64,000 nt of DNA from Marinobacter sp. F4216 (GCF_019931195.1 NZ_JAIOUO010000005.1:1-64000); one strand, 5' to 3'. Shown: positions 43,804 to 54,324, counted from the first letter of the stretch. Notes: generated by a model from the letters alone, not told the origin. Made by a program: numbers and translations.

Positions 43804-45912
43804 ATGAAACATTGCCTGTATCTGTTTTTCTTCCTCGCGCTGGCCGGTTGTGGTGGAGGTGGAGGTTCAGGTAACGGTTCCGGATCAGGTGGTCTGAACG
43901 GACGTCCGGCCAACGCCGAGTGTGTGGCTTTCTCTCCATCCGCCGATGTCCGGCTGACCCCCGTTGCCGGGGACCTGTCCTTCAGCGCCCCGCTGCTGAT
44001 GCTGCAGCACCCCTCCCTGGACAATATCTTCTATGTGGTGCAGCAGGGCGGCATCGTTTACCGCCTTGATACCGGCGCCAATACCCGCAGCGAACTGGTG
44101 GATCTGTCCGAGGTGTACCCACTCGCCAACTGCGAGGAATGCGGCCTGCTGGGCATGGCCTTTGACCCCGATTTTGCCAGCAATGGTTTTGTCTACCTGT
44201 CGTTCACAGAACAACGGGGTGGCATCACCTCCCACGTCGCGCGCTTCGAATCCCTCGATAACGGCCGTAGCCTGCGCCAGAGTGCCGCCGGCGGCCTGCT
44301 TCGGACTAATCTGCTGGAGCAGTCACAGCCCTTTGCCAACCACAATGGCGGGCATATTGCCTTCGGGCCCGACGGGCTGCTGTACATCGGCCTCGGCGAC
44401 GGCGGCTCCGCCGATGACCCCGGTAACCGGGCCCAGAGCCTGTCTACCCGGCTGGGCAAAATCCTGCGCATCCGGCCTGACGGAACCCCGGCGAACAACG
44501 GCGTTTCCGGTTCCGTGCCGGAGATCTACGCCTACGGCCTGCGCAACCCCTGGCGCTGGAGCTTTGACCGTGCCACCGGCGACCTGTGGGCCGGAGACGT
44601 GGGCGAAACCCGATTCGAGGAAATCAATCGCATCACCCTCGGCGGAAACTATGGCTGGCGCTGCTATGAAGGTTTCGAGCGAACCAGCAACAGTTGCAGC
44701 ACCACCGGCCCGTTCACCGACCCCGTCGCCGCCTACGGGCGCGGGGACGGGGTATCCGTTACCGGCGGCTATGTGTACCGGGGCAGTACCATGCCCGCCC
44801 TCCGTGGCAGCTACCTGTTTTCCGACTTCGGGACCGGCACCCTGTGGGCGCTGGACCCGCAGGGTGATGGCAGTTATCAGCGCCGCACTCTGCTGGAAAC
44901 CGGCTACAACGTGGCCTCCTTTGCCGAGGACCGTGACGGCGAACTGTATCTGGTGACCTTTCAGGGGCTGTTCCGGATCGATCCGGTACTGGAGGAGACC
45001 GAGCTGCCTCAGCGACTGTCAGATACCGGGTGCGTCCAGAGCAACGATCCAACGCAACCCGCTGACGGGCTGATTCCCTACACCGTCATCGAACCCTTCT
45101 GGTCCGACGGGGCCGACAAGACCCGCTACTTCGGCCTGCCCGACCGAACCACCATCGAGGTGGACGCCAGCGGTGATTTCCGGTTTCCCCGGGGCACCGT
45201 ACTGGTCAAGAATTTCACCCTGGATCAGCGCCTGATCGAAACCCGGCTTTACCTGCATAATGTTGATGGCAGCTGGTCCGGCTACAGCTATCAGTGGAAC
45301 GACACCGGATCGGACGCCACCCTGGTGACCGGCGGCCGGGATGTGGATGTCGGTGGCCAGATCTGGCACTACCCCTCCGCGGGCGAATGCGCCCTGTGCC
45401 ACACCTCGGCGGCCGGCAACAGCCTGGGGCTGGAAGTGGCGCAGCTGAACCGGAATTTCACCTACCCGCAGACCGGCCGAACCGCCAATCAGCTAAACAC
45501 GTTCGCCGCCATCGGCCTGCTGGAAAATACTCCGACCTCCGCCCAGCGCCAGACCACACTGACCCGCAGCACCGATACCGAGGCCTCGCTGGACGCCCGG
45601 GCCCGAAGCTACCTACACACCAACTGCAGCCATTGTCACCGGCCCGGAGCCAGCACTCAGAGTGCCATGGATTGGCGCATCACCACCTCACTCAGTCAGA
45701 CCGGCACCTGCGAAACCGAACCCCGTAATGGCAATCTGGGGCAGGCCGGTGCCGTGTTGCTGCGGCCCGGGGATGCGGAGAATTCGTTGCTTTACCTGAG
45801 GATGGTGGCTGAGCGGGAGGTGCGTATGCCACCGATCAGCGTGCACGTGGTGGATCGTCGGGGAGCCGAGCTGGTAGCCGACTGGATTAACCAGCTGGAG
45901 AGCTGTAATTGA
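43804..45912 (+). CDS. PQQ sugar dehydrogenase-like/dihaem cytochrome lipoprotein
   Basis: The signal ends in the lipobox LALAGC followed by a Gly/Ser linker. Residues about 45-400 form the soluble glucose-dehydrogenase-type beta-propeller (GLLGMAFDPDFASNGFVYLS, HNGGHIAFGPDGLLYIGLGD, YAYGLRNPWRWSFD). The C-terminal 280 residues carry two haem-c motifs, CALCH and CSHCH, with a Met-containing VRMPPISV near the end. The 702-aa fusion would oxidise a sugar or alcohol and pass electrons to its own haems in the periplasm. Substrate and PQQ use are inferred. Single gene with a strong terminator. Confidence 0.85.
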   Translation: MKHCLYLFFFLALAGCGGGGGSGNGSGSGGLNGRPANAECVAFSPSADVRLTPVAGDLSFSAPLLMLQHPSLDNIFYVVQQGGIVYRLDTGANTRSELVDLSEVYPLANCEECGLLGMAFDPDFASNGFVYLSFTEQRGGITSHVARFESLDNGRSLRQSAAGGLLRTNLLEQSQPFANHNGGHIAFGPDGLLYIGLGDGGSADDPGNRAQSLSTRLGKILRIRPDGTPANNGVSGSVPEIYAYGLRNPWRWSFDRATGDLWAGDVGETRFEEINRITLGGNYGWRCYEGFERTSNSCSTTGPFTDPVAAYGRGDGVSVTGGYVYRGSTMPALRGSYLFSDFGTGTLWALDPQGDGSYQRRTLLETGYNVASFAEDRDGELYLVTFQGLFRIDPVLEETELPQRLSDTGCVQSNDPTQPADGLIPYTVIEPFWSDGADKTRYFGLPDRTTIEVDASGDFRFPRGTVLVKNFTLDQRLIETRLYLHNVDGSWSGYSYQWNDTGSDATLVTGGRDVDVGGQIWHYPSAGECALCHTSAAGNSLGLEVAQLNRNFTYPQTGRTANQLNTFAAIGLLENTPTSAQRQTTLTRSTDTEASLDARARSYLHTNCSHCHRPGASTQSAMDWRITTSLSQTGTCETEPRNGNLGQAGAVLLRPGDAENSLLYLRMVAEREVRMPPISVHVVDRRGAELVADWINQLESCN

Positions 45913-45935
45913 ACAAGTAGCGGTTCAGGCAGAAA

Positions 45936-45967
45936 AAAGGGGTTGGTCCTGAGGACCAACCCCTTTG
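45936..45967. terminator. Bidirectional terminator
   Basis: AAAGGGGTTGGTCC pairs with GGACCAACCCCTTT around TGA, between two converging genes. Confidence 0.88.
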
Positions 45968-45970
45968 GCG

Positions 45971-47206
45971 TCAGGCGCTCGAGTGCGCCTCGTCCACTTC
46001 GTCCACCTTGTGGAAGTCCAGAACCCGATCCTTCGGGGAGGAGTCGATGCTGAACACATCCCGGCTCTTGGTCGACAGGATGTAGGCAAAGCAGCTGAAG
46101 TACAGCGCTATGACCAGTGCGCCGACCCACTGTATCTGCAGGAACTCCAGCTTGAACAGCATGGTCAGCCCTGCCATGGCAATGAAGTTGAACAGCAGGT
46201 AGTTGAACTGGCCAAAGCGCTCGGCAGTCAGGTTCAGGTTGTCGGTGTACAGGCGGATCAACGAATCCAGGGAGTTGATCACCATCAGTACGCCCACACT
46301 GATCATCGCGATGTTGGTCAGCGCCATCACCTCAAGACCCTCTCGGTGATACTGGTACAGCACGGTGAACCAGACACCAATGGCGACGGACGGAATCACC
46401 AGCATGGCGATCAGCAGCTGCCAGGTACGAATACCGCTCACGAAACGGGCAGTGAACTGACCGATCATGATGCTCCAGGCGAACCACCAGAACAGGTAGA
46501 ACTCGTGGTAGTCGTTGATTGGCAGAATGAACTGGTGAATGTTGGTGAAGTACTCGGTCAGCAGTCCCGCGGTGCCAAAGAACTCATCCGGTGAGCCTTG
46601 GCCAATCACGAACGCCCGCACCCACATGAAGCTGATGAGTGCAATGAACAGAATACTGGAGCCCACACTCAGGATACGGACGTACTTGAGTTTTGAGCTG
46701 GAGTAGACCGCCAGCGCAATGGACACAAACACGATGATGTAGAACGCGGGTACCACGCTTTCCCCATCACCCAGTTGCGGCAGGTACCAGGGCAGGTTCG
46801 CCAGCAACAGGTAGGCGGTGAACGCACAGGTCCCGATGATCACCACGTTGTTAATGATCTTGACCGGCGTAATCTCAAAGAACTTCACCCGCGGCTCGAT
46901 GATCGCGAAATAGAAGCAGGTCAGGAAATAGAACCCCCATATCAGGAAGGCCCAGAACCCGAACTCGATGGCGAGCGGGTTGGCAAAGCCGTATTCCGGG
47001 TTCTCAGTCACGTTGGCGTAACCGGCAAACTCGGTCAGCGGGAACATGATCAGTCCCACATCCAGACCGGAAGTAAACAAAATGGCAATGAACGTGAAGG
47101 TGTGTACCGGTGTGACACCGATCACCTTCATGTTGCCCCATTTGAGCAGAATCACCGCGATGGCGGCGAAGGTAAAGATCATGCCTGCGGATAGCCAGAG
47201 CGTCAT
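45971..47206 (-). CDS. BCCT-family transporter, short form
   Basis: About eleven membrane segments in 411 aa. FYLFWWFAWSIMIGQFTARF then GIRTWQLLIAMLVIPSVAIG is the BCCT signature region (aromatic W-W...W, then R and the downstream helix), and GLDVGLIMFPLTEF corresponds to an earlier BCCT helix. Full BCCT carriers are over 500 aa, so the periphery is reduced. Its place after betIBA suggests choline or betaine uptake at the inner membrane. The ATG at 47206 has GGAGGG seven bases upstream, and a 15-codon frame overlaps its start. Confidence 0.72.
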   Translation of the reverse strand: MTLWLSAGMIFTFAAIAVILLKWGNMKVIGVTPVHTFTFIAILFTSGLDVGLIMFPLTEFAGYANVTENPEYGFANPLAIEFGFWAFLIWGFYFLTCFYFAIIEPRVKFFEITPVKIINNVVIIGTCAFTAYLLLANLPWYLPQLGDGESVVPAFYIIVFVSIALAVYSSSKLKYVRILSVGSSILFIALISFMWVRAFVIGQGSPDEFFGTAGLLTEYFTNIHQFILPINDYHEFYLFWWFAWSIMIGQFTARFVSGIRTWQLLIAMLVIPSVAIGVWFTVLYQYHREGLEVMALTNIAMISVGVLMVINSLDSLIRLYTDNLNLTAERFGQFNYLLFNFIAMAGLTMLFKLEFLQIQWVGALVIALYFSCFAYILSTKSRDVFSIDSSPKDRVLDFHKVDEVDEAHSSA

Positions 47207-47250
47207 ACCGGCACCCTCCACGTGGCGTTTTCAAGATAGTCGAACTGCAT
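47203..47250 (-). CDS. 15-codon leader ORF coupled to BCCT gene
   Basis: ATG at 47250 with GGAGGA upstream, reading MQFDYLENATWRVPV and stopping with TGA that overlaps the BCCT ATG (ATGA). Either a translational-coupling leader or a tiny protein. No homologue is known to me. Confidence 0.4.
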   Translation of the reverse strand: MQFDYLENATWRVPV

Positions 47251-47376
47251 TTGCGTGTTCCTCCTCTACTTTTACTTTTTCGAATTTCGAATCGGACACA
47301 AACCCAAGACTTGCCTATCTGGCGCCCCAAGCGGTCGCAACCGCTGCGCTGATAGGGAAATCCTGAGGGCTTGCGA

Positions 47377-47399
47377 CCCCGGGGTTCGACACCCCGGGG
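47377..47399 (-). other. GC-rich hairpin between betA and BCCT gene
   Basis: CCCCGGGG is repeated as a perfect inverted pair around a 7-base loop, directly after the betA stop on the minus strand. A second short dyad (GCGGTcgcaACCGC, near 47330-47343) follows. Perhaps a partial terminator or mRNA-stability element separating betA from the carrier. Confidence 0.5.
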
Positions 47400-47422
47400 C
47401 TCGGGAAGACCTCAAGCATCCA

Positions 47423-49108
47423 TTAATTAGCTGCTCGTTTGGCCTCGCCCGATCGTTGACGTGCCTGCCACTGGTCGTCCATGACGACGGGCGCATCGGA
47501 AGGTTTCAGCGGCTCCATACCGCGAATCAGGTCGGCTGCCCGCTCGGCCACCATAATGGTCGGCGAGTTAAGGTTGCCATTCGGTATCGTCGGGAAGATG
47601 GACGAATCCACCACCCGAAGATTCTGGATGCCGCGGACCCGGGTTTCCGGGTCTACTACGGCCATGTCATCGGTCCCCATCTTGCAGGAGCAGGATGGGT
47701 GATAAGCGCTTTCCACCGCCTGGCGAACGAACTTGTCGATCTGCTCGTCGGTAGTGATGTCCTCGCCTGGCTGGATCTCCGCTCCCCGGTACTCGTCCAT
47801 CGCCGGCTGGTTGATGATTTCCCGGGTCAGGCGAACACAGTCGCGGAAGCCTTCCCGGTCGTCCTCGTGCTGCAGGTAATTAAAGAGGATGCGGGGATGG
47901 TCTTTCGGATCCGCTGATTTCACGTGCACAAAGCCACGACTCTTGGGCTTGTTGTGCCCGATATGCAGCTGGAAACCATCACCCTTGAACGCTTCCCGAC
48001 CGTCGTAGCGCATGGCCGCCGGCAGGAAGTGGTATTGCAGGTCAGGCCATTCCACACCCGCCTTGGAGCGAATGAATCCACAGGACTCAAAGTGGTTGGT
48101 GGCACCCAGGCCGTCCTTCTTCAGAATCCAGCGCACGCCGATCTTGAGCTTGCTCCAGGGGTCCAGCTTTCGGTTCAGGGAGACCGGCTGTTTGCAGCGG
48201 AACTGGAAGTAGAACTCCAGGTGGTCCTGCAGGTTTTCGCCCACACCTGGCAGTTCGTGCTTCACTTCAATACCGGCCTTTTCCAGGACCTCGCGACTGC
48301 CGATACCCGACAGTTGCAGCAGGTGCGGTGAGCCGATGGAACCGGCGGACAGAATCACCTCGTCGTTGGCGTGGGCTTCGTGTACCTGGCCACCCACTTC
48401 GTAGCGGACGCCGGTGGCGGTTTTTCCGTCGAGCAACACCTGGTGCGCCAGCGCATGGGTTACCACCGTCAGGTTCGGGCGCTTCATGGCCGGGCGCAGA
48501 TACGCATTGGCGGTAGACCAGCGGCGACCATGCATCACAGTCATGTGCATGGGGCCGAAGCCCTCCTGCTGGGCACCGTTGTAGTCCTCGGTCTCGAAGT
48601 AACCGGCATCCTTACCCGCCTCGATAAACGCCTTGTACAGCGGGTTTTGCATGTTGTTGCCGTTATTCACGCCCAGCGGGCCCTTGCCGCCCCGGTAGTC
48701 GTCGCCACCGAAGGCCCAGGTCTCGGCCTTTTTGAAGTACGGCAGAACGTGGCGGTAATCCCAGCCTTCGGCGCCTTCCTGCTGCCATTCATCGAAATCC
48801 CGGGCGTGTCCGCGCACATACACCATGCCGTTGATGGACGAGGAACCACCCAACACCTTGCCCCGCGGACAGTGCATACGGCGGTTGTCCAGATAGGGCT
48901 CCGGCTCGGTTTCGAACTGCCAGGCGTACTTCTTGGTATTCATAGGAATGGACAGCGCTGTTGGCATCTGGATAAAGATGCTCTTATCGCTGCCGCCGGT
49001 TTCCAGCAGCAGCACCGACTTCTTGCCGTCCTCGGTCAGGCGGTTGGCCAGCACACAGCCGGCCGAGCCCGCCCCTACCACAATGTAATCGTATTGGTTT
49101 TCTTTCAT
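47423..49108 (-). CDS. betA: Choline dehydrogenase
   Basis: 561 aa GMC oxidoreductase. FAD site [23 protein letters not shown] signatures [20 protein letters not shown] and [15 protein letters not shown], and the active-site His in [11 protein letters not shown]. It oxidises choline to betaine aldehyde at the membrane. It is the third gene of betI-betB-betA; spacing to betB is 27 bases. Confidence 0.96.
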   Translation of the reverse strand: MKENQYDYIVVGAGSAGCVLANRLTEDGKKSVLLLETGGSDKSIFIQMPTALSIPMNTKKYAWQFETEPEPYLDNRRMHCPRGKVLGGSSSINGMVYVRGHARDFDEWQQEGAEGWDYRHVLPYFKKAETWAFGGDDYRGGKGPLGVNNGNNMQNPLYKAFIEAGKDAGYFETEDYNGAQQEGFGPMHMTVMHGRRWSTANAYLRPAMKRPNLTVVTHALAHQVLLDGKTATGVRYEVGGQVHEAHANDEVILSAGSIGSPHLLQLSGIGSREVLEKAGIEVKHELPGVGENLQDHLEFYFQFRCKQPVSLNRKLDPWSKLKIGVRWILKKDGLGATNHFESCGFIRSKAGVEWPDLQYHFLPAAMRYDGREAFKGDGFQLHIGHNKPKSRGFVHVKSADPKDHPRILFNYLQHEDDREGFRDCVRLTREIINQPAMDEYRGAEIQPGEDITTDEQIDKFVRQAVESAYHPSCSCKMGTDDMAVVDPETRVRGIQNLRVVDSSIFPTIPNGNLNSPTIMVAERAADLIRGMEPLKPSDAPVVMDDQWQARQRSGEAKRAAN

Positions 49109-49135
49109 ACCAGACCTCCCGGTTGGATCGCCCGT

Positions 49136-50605
49136 TTAGAACGGGGCGTCCAGATCCTCCATGCCGACATACACGGATTTGATCTGGGTGTAATGATCCA
49201 GGGTGACTCGGCCGTTCTCTCGACCAACGCCTGACAGCTTGTAGCCACCGACCGGCATTTCTGCCGGGGATGCGCCGTAGCTGTTGATCCAGCAGATACC
49301 GGCATCAATCTGATGAATCACCCGATGGGCACGACGAATATCGTTGGTGAAGACACCAGCAGCCAGACCCGTCTCGGTATCATTGGCGCGGGCAATCACT
49401 TCGTCTTCGTCGGAGAAGGTGAGCACGGACATCACCGGGCCAAAGATTTCCTCTTTGACGATGGTCATCTCGTCGGTGCAGTTGGTGAAGATGGTCGGCG
49501 CCACAAAATAGCCCCCTTCGGCCGATGCCGGAGCCAGGGTATGGCCGCCTTCTGCCAGGGTCGCGCCCTCGGCCTTTCCTTTGGCGATGTAGTCCAGCAC
49601 CAAATCCCGGTGCTTAGCAGAGATGAGGGCCCCGTAGTTGGTGGCCGGATCCATTGGATCCCCCGGCTTGATGTTGTTGCGCGTACGTTCCAGCAGCCGG
49701 TCCATGAAACGTTGATAGATGCCTTCCTGAACAAATACGCGGGTGCCGTTGGTACAGATCTCTCCCTGGGTGTAGAAATTACCCACCATGGCAGCGGACA
49801 CCGCGTTTTCCAGATCCGCATCATCAAAGATAATCAGCGGCGACTTACCGCCCAATTCCATAGTGACATCCTTGAGGGTGGAGGCCGCAGCGGCCATGAC
49901 CTTCTTGCCGGTAGCGACTTCACCGGTGAAGGACACTTTCTCGATGTCCGGATGGTGGGTCAGCCACTGGCCGACCTCGGCCGCGCCGTGCACCACGTTG
50001 AATACGCCTGCGGGCACACCCGCTTCGACATAAATTTCCGCCAGCTTGATGGCGCCCATGGGGGTTTCTTCCGAAGGCTTGAAAATCAGTGCGTTACCAG
50101 CAGCCAGTGCCGGGCCGGACTTCCAGCAGGCAATCTGGATCGGGTAGTTCCAGGCACCGATGCCAGCACACACGCCCAGCGGCTCCCGACGGGTGTAGTA
50201 AAAATCACCACCCAGGTCCTGCTGGATACCCTCAACCGATGGCGCCAGACCGGCGAAATACTCGATCACGTCCGCCCCAGTGGCGACATCGACGGCCTCG
50301 GCTTCCTGCAAGGGCTTTCCGTTATCCCGGACTTCCACCGCCGCCAACTCATCGTTACGCTCGCGCAGTAACGCGACGGCCCTATTCAGAATCCGGCCAC
50401 GCTCGATCGCCGGCATGGCAGACCACTCGGCAAAGCCCTGCTTGGCACTTTCGATGGCCGCTTGCTGGACGGACTCGTCCGCCACTTCCACTTCATAAAT
50501 GACTTCGCCGGTACCCGGGTTCACCACGGGAAAGGTTTCACCGCTGGTGTTGGCCAGGAAACGACCGTGGACAAAGTTCTGGTAACGAGGGAGTGATTCA
50601 GACAT
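49136..50605 (-). CDS. betB: Betaine aldehyde dehydrogenase
   Basis: 489 aa (E. coli BetB is 490). [34 protein letters not shown], the general-base Glu in [13 protein letters not shown] and the catalytic Cys in [14 protein letters not shown] are all present. It makes glycine betaine from the aldehyde with NAD(P)+. The ATG at 50605 was chosen over the in-frame upstream codon at 50671, which would overlap betI. Confidence 0.96.
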   Translation of the reverse strand: MSESLPRYQNFVHGRFLANTSGETFPVVNPGTGEVIYEVEVADESVQQAAIESAKQGFAEWSAMPAIERGRILNRAVALLRERNDELAAVEVRDNGKPLQEAEAVDVATGADVIEYFAGLAPSVEGIQQDLGGDFYYTRREPLGVCAGIGAWNYPIQIACWKSGPALAAGNALIFKPSEETPMGAIKLAEIYVEAGVPAGVFNVVHGAAEVGQWLTHHPDIEKVSFTGEVATGKKVMAAAASTLKDVTMELGGKSPLIIFDDADLENAVSAAMVGNFYTQGEICTNGTRVFVQEGIYQRFMDRLLERTRNNIKPGDPMDPATNYGALISAKHRDLVLDYIAKGKAEGATLAEGGHTLAPASAEGGYFVAPTIFTNCTDEMTIVKEEIFGPVMSVLTFSDEDEVIARANDTETGLAAGVFTNDIRRAHRVIHQIDAGICWINSYGASPAEMPVGGYKLSGVGRENGRVTLDHYTQIKSVYVGMEDLDAPF

Positions 50606-50622
50606 AACGAGTGTCCTCGCGT

Positions 50623-51219
50623 TTACAAGTTCGTGTATTGGTCCAGCGCGTCTTTCACGAAACGCTTGCACAGTAGTTCGCCCGCCTCGAAGCTTTCTTC
50701 GGGGTCCAGGCTCAGGGCGCTGCGAAGCCAGAAGCCGTCAATCATGGCTGCGGTCTGACGCGCGACTGCGGTTGCCCGTTCCGGCTCAAGCACCTGCGCC
50801 AGTGAATAGCGCAGGTTGCTGTACAGCCGGGCATTGTTGATCTGCTGGAGGCGCTTCAGGCCGGGTTCATGCATGGACCGGGCCCAGAAGCTCAACCAGG
50901 TTTTGGCCGCCAGGGACGAGCGCTGAAATTCCGAAAAGTTCGCTTCGATAATGCAGTTCAGCCGCTGCTGTGGGGATCCATCCGCCCTGGCCATTCGCTC
51001 CCTCAATTCCCCACCCAGCTGATTGAGCATGTAGCGCAATGCCGCCTCAATCAGCCCCTGCTTGCCACCGAAATAGTGGCTGATAATGCCCGACGACATG
51101 CCAGCCCGTTTGCTGATGCTGACAATCGTGGTGTTCTGCATACCCAGTTCAGCGATGGACGCCATGGTGGCATCGATCAACTGCTGTCTGCGGGTGTCTT
51201 TGACTCCAGTCTTTGGCAT
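50623..51219 (-). CDS. betI: TetR-family repressor BetI
   Basis: 198 aa. It starts [20 protein letters not shown] and has the [23 protein letters not shown] then [16 protein letters not shown]; the region [17 protein letters not shown] is the choline-binding area of BetI. It represses the bet genes until choline is present. First gene of betI-betB-betA, with a perfect palindromic operator 32 bases upstream. Confidence 0.94.
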   Translation of the reverse strand: MPKTGVKDTRRQQLIDATMASIAELGMQNTTIVSISKRAGMSSGIISHYFGGKQGLIEAALRYMLNQLGGELRERMARADGSPQQRLNCIIEANFSEFQRSSLAAKTWLSFWARSMHEPGLKRLQQINNARLYSNLRYSLAQVLEPERATAVARQTAAMIDGFWLRSALSLDPEESFEAGELLCKRFVKDALDQYTNL

Positions 51220-51250
51220 TTCAACGTCGCCGTCGCTACTTCGCTTTTCG

Positions 51251-51270
51251 TTAATTGAACGTTCAATTAA
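51251..51270. promoter_or_regulatory. BetI operator
   Basis: TTAATTGAACGTTCAATTAA, a perfect 20-bp palindrome just upstream of betI, containing the ATTGAACGTTCAAT core typical of BetI/TetR-type boxes. Confidence 0.85.
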
Positions 51271-51367
51271 TAAAATGATAACGGGCTGTTGGTGTGATTT
51301 CAACCTTGATCACATTTTGATCATTTCGTCGCTCATTCGGGATTTCCGAAGAAACCTTCGGAATGGA

Positions 51368-51580
51368 TCAGGGTTTTCGCCGGTAGTCGGGATCCGTCCA
51401 GCACCGGGGCAAGGCCTCACCAGACGGAAAACTTAGATCGGATTTATCATACATTTCAGGGTCCTGTGCCTCTTCACCGTAATGGAGACTGCCCTGGATC
51501 TGGGACTTGTGCGGGTCAAACAGACTCTGGGCGTCCAGCACCTCGATGAGATGCCCTGTTGATGTCTCTGCCACAAACAT
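51368..51580 (-). CDS. Small conserved-looking protein, 70 aa
   Basis: The ATG at 51580 has AGGAAGGG upstream. The chain FVAETSTGHLIEVLDAQSLF, DPHKSQIQGSLHYGEEAQDP and ending CWTDPDYRRKP is soluble and acidic. I recall no named family. It lies between betI and an outer-membrane protein gene. Confidence 0.65.
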   Translation of the reverse strand: MFVAETSTGHLIEVLDAQSLFDPHKSQIQGSLHYGEEAQDPEMYDKSDLSFPSGEALPRCWTDPDYRRKP

Positions 51581-51842
51581 AGTGCCCTTCCTCAACCGTT
51601 ATCGGACAAAAAATAACCAGCGGTTAACACAGCATAGACACTGCCAGCTCAACCGGACAGAAACGATCACCGGGAATCGGTCCCGGCCAGGGGTCCTCAA
51701 AAGATGCCTTAAAAACACCACAAAAACCGTTGAAAACCCTGCAAACAAAGCTTTTCAGATATTTTCCCGTTCTATTCGACAAAACGGGAACCATCGCCTA
51801 GTTTTTAACCGTCAAAACCGCTTAGCACAGGAGGCTAAGACC

Positions 51843-52397
51843 ATGAAGAACCCCCTCCCCTTAGCTCTTGCTGTATCTTTGGCGGCCGTGTCCGGCACCG
51901 CGTTTGCGGGTAGCGACAGCGGCTTCTACGTGGGTGCGTCGGTGGGCCAGGCAAACCTGGAACTGAATGAATCGGACCCGGATTTTGGCTCCATTGATTT
52001 CGACGACGACGATACCGGCTACAAGATTTTCGGTGGGTATAACTTCGGTTTGATTCCACTGGTGGATCTGGCCGTTGAGGGTGCCTACGTGGATTTCGGC
52101 TCCTTCGGGGGCAGCGCAGGCCCGGTCAATGCCGATCTGGACGTGACTGCCTGGACTGGCGCTGGACTGGCCGGCATCAAATTGGGCCCGGTCGGTATAT
52201 TCGGCAAGGTGGGCGCTGCGCTCTGGGATAGCGAGTTCAGCGGCGGCCTGGGCGACGACGATGGCACCGACCCGCTGTACGGCATCGGCGCCCGCTTTAC
52301 CTTGTTTTCACTGCAGGTCCGGGCGGAATGGGAACGTTACGACCTGGACAATGCCGATATCGATTACTTCTCGGTTGGCGGTGCCTTCACCTTCTGA
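51843..52397 (+). CDS. Outer-membrane beta-barrel protein, 184 aa
   Basis: Signal peptide MKNPLPLALAVSLAAVSGTA ending F-A-G. Then alternating strands with FYVGASVGQANLEL, DTGYKIFGGYNFG and IFGKVGAALWD, and a C-terminal VGGAFTF with terminal Phe: an eight-strand OmpA/OmpW-type barrel (porin-like domain). ATG with AGGAGG. An acidic DDDDTGY loop could bind calcium. Function unknown. Confidence 0.85.
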   Translation: MKNPLPLALAVSLAAVSGTAFAGSDSGFYVGASVGQANLELNESDPDFGSIDFDDDDTGYKIFGGYNFGLIPLVDLAVEGAYVDFGSFGGSAGPVNADLDVTAWTGAGLAGIKLGPVGIFGKVGAALWDSEFSGGLGDDDGTDPLYGIGARFTLFSLQVRAEWERYDLDNADIDYFSVGGAFTF

Positions 52398-52474
52398 GGC
52401 CGGATGGATTGCATAGCCGGGCAGTGCTCAGGCACTGGCTGTCCCGGTGGTTTTCCACCCTCCAGTTCGTTCGT

Positions 52475-53962
52475 TTAACGACGCCCGCCGCCCAGCAACC
52501 CGCCAAGTAACCCCCGCAGAATCTGACGTCCCAGTTGGCTGCCCACCGATCGGGCTGCCGATTTCGCCATGGCTTCCACCACGCCCTGCCGACGCCCTGT
52601 GCCCCACAACACCTCGCTGAGCGGATTACTGTCCGGTTTTTTCTTTTCAGAAACGGATGCTTTGGCCTCTTCCGCCGCCTTCACTGCGGCCTCGGCGCGT
52701 GCGGCCAGAATTTCATGGGCCGATTCCCGGTTGATGGGCGTGTCGTACTTGGTTCCGACCGGACTTCGGCTCATGCTCGCAGCCCGCTCGTCCGCCGTCA
52801 CCGGCCCCATCCGGCAGCGTGGCGGCGCAATCCGGGTTCGCTCGACCGGCATGGGAACCCCCTTGTCCTGCAAGGTGGACACAAGCGCCTCCCCCACTGC
52901 CAGCTCCGAGATAACGGATGCCACATCCAGTGCCGGGTTGTCCGGAAAGGTTTCCGCTGCCGTCTTTACAGCCTTCTGGTCCCGGGGCGTATAGGCCCGC
53001 AGTGCATGCTGAATCCGGTTTCCAAGCTGGCCCAGTACTTCCCCCGGCAGGTCGTCCGGGAACTGGGAACAGAAATAGATGCCCACACCTTTGGAGCGGA
53101 TCAGCCGGACCACCTGCTCGATACGCTTGAGGAGCACCGGCGGGGCGTCATCAAACAGCAGGTGTGCCTCATCAAAGAACAACACCATGCGGGGCTTGTC
53201 CGGATCGCCCACTTCGGGGAGGTTTTCAAATAACTCGGACAGCAGCCAGAGCAGGAAACAGGAATACAGCCGGGGCTTGAGAATCAGCTGATCCGCCGCG
53301 AAGATATTGATCACCCCGCGCCCACTGAGATCGGTCCCCATCAGGTCGTTCAATACCAACGCCGGCTCGCCGAACAGGAGGTCACCACCCTCCCGCTCCA
53401 GGGTCAGCAGGTCACGCTGAATGGCGGCAATGGACTGGGGGCTGACCAGACCGTATTGCTCCGAAATCTCCTTGCGCAGCTCCGACACCAGGCCGAGCAT
53501 GGCCCGGAGGTCTTCCAGATCCAGCAGCAACAGACCCTGATCGTCCGCCACCCGGAAGGTCACTTCCATCACACCGGTCTGGGTGTCATTCAGTTCCAGC
53601 AATCTGGATATCAGGGCCGGCCCCATCTCGCTGATGGTGGTGCGCACCGGATGCCCCTGCTGACCATACAGATCCCAGAACACCACCGGATTGGCTTCGG
53701 AGGCATAGCCCTCCACTCCAAGTTCGGCAGCCCTGGCCTGAAGCTTTTCACTGGCTGCCCCGGGTTGTGAGAGGCCGGCCACATCACCCTTTACGTCGGC
53801 AAGAAACACGGGCACCCCCATACGGGAAAAGCCTTCCGCCAGTACCATCATGGTCACGGTCTTGCCCGTACCCGTGGCACCCGCAATCAAGCCATGGCGG
53901 TTTCCGTAACGGCCCGACAGCCACACGGGCTGTTCGCCTTTTCCGACCAGTATCTGATTCAC
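52475..53962 (-). CDS. HerA/DUF853-family ATPase (YjgR-like)
   Basis: 495 aa. Walker A in GLIAGATGTGKTVTMMVLAE, Walker B in PRMVLFFDEAHLLFDD, a sensor/arginine region FPDDLPGEVLGQLGNRIQHA, and a Gly/Arg tail. Matches the DUF853 helicase-HerA-like family, cytoplasmic hexameric ATPases of uncertain role. GTG start. Confidence 0.88.
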   Translation of the reverse strand: MNQILVGKGEQPVWLSGRYGNRHGLIAGATGTGKTVTMMVLAEGFSRMGVPVFLADVKGDVAGLSQPGAASEKLQARAAELGVEGYASEANPVVFWDLYGQQGHPVRTTISEMGPALISRLLELNDTQTGVMEVTFRVADDQGLLLLDLEDLRAMLGLVSELRKEISEQYGLVSPQSIAAIQRDLLTLEREGGDLLFGEPALVLNDLMGTDLSGRGVINIFAADQLILKPRLYSCFLLWLLSELFENLPEVGDPDKPRMVLFFDEAHLLFDDAPPVLLKRIEQVVRLIRSKGVGIYFCSQFPDDLPGEVLGQLGNRIQHALRAYTPRDQKAVKTAAETFPDNPALDVASVISELAVGEALVSTLQDKGVPMPVERTRIAPPRCRMGPVTADERAASMSRSPVGTKYDTPINRESAHEILAARAEAAVKAAEEAKASVSEKKKPDSNPLSEVLWGTGRRQGVVEAMAKSAARSVGSQLGRQILRGLLGGLLGGGRR

Positions 53963-54066
53963 AGGGGTCTCCCTTCAGGGTTCAGTAAACCGCATTCTGA
54001 AGGGAGTATAGTTGGCGTGCCGCCAGAACAAGCAGGCTGTTCTGGGAAACCTGCATTTGCCGGGTA

Positions 54067-54324
54067 TCAGCGTGGCGTCACGCCGTTCCCCTTGACACCC
54101 AGGCGGTCCAGATAGAGATGCAGCTCCGCCTCGCTGAGGTTCACATATTCCAATACGCGGCCGTAGAGCATGGCGGTGGGCACATTGCGCCCGCCCAGCT
54201 CTTTCTGGGTTTGGTGAATGAGGTACAGAATCAGGCGTTCGGTACGGGTCAGGCCATCGCGCACATCGGGAATGGCTTCCAGCACCGCCGCCCACTCTTC
54301 CGGGCTCATGGAGTCTTCTGTCAT
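54067..54324 (-). CDS. Uncharacterised protein, 85 aa
   Basis: All-helical, with TRTERLILYLIHQTQKELGG, a region that could be a degenerate winged-helix, and LSEAELHLYLDRLGVKG. ATG with AGGGAG. No named family. Confidence 0.65.
   Translation of the reverse strand: MTEDSMSPEEWAAVLEAIPDVRDGLTRTERLILYLIHQTQKELGGRNVPTAMLYGRVLEYVNLSEAELHLYLDRLGVKGNGVTPR

Noticed and set aside
47371..47405. A tRNA T-arm look-alike (GGGG-TTCGACA-CCCC)
   Set aside because: No anticodon arm, acceptor stem or CCA at the right distances; better explained as a GC-rich hairpin after betA.
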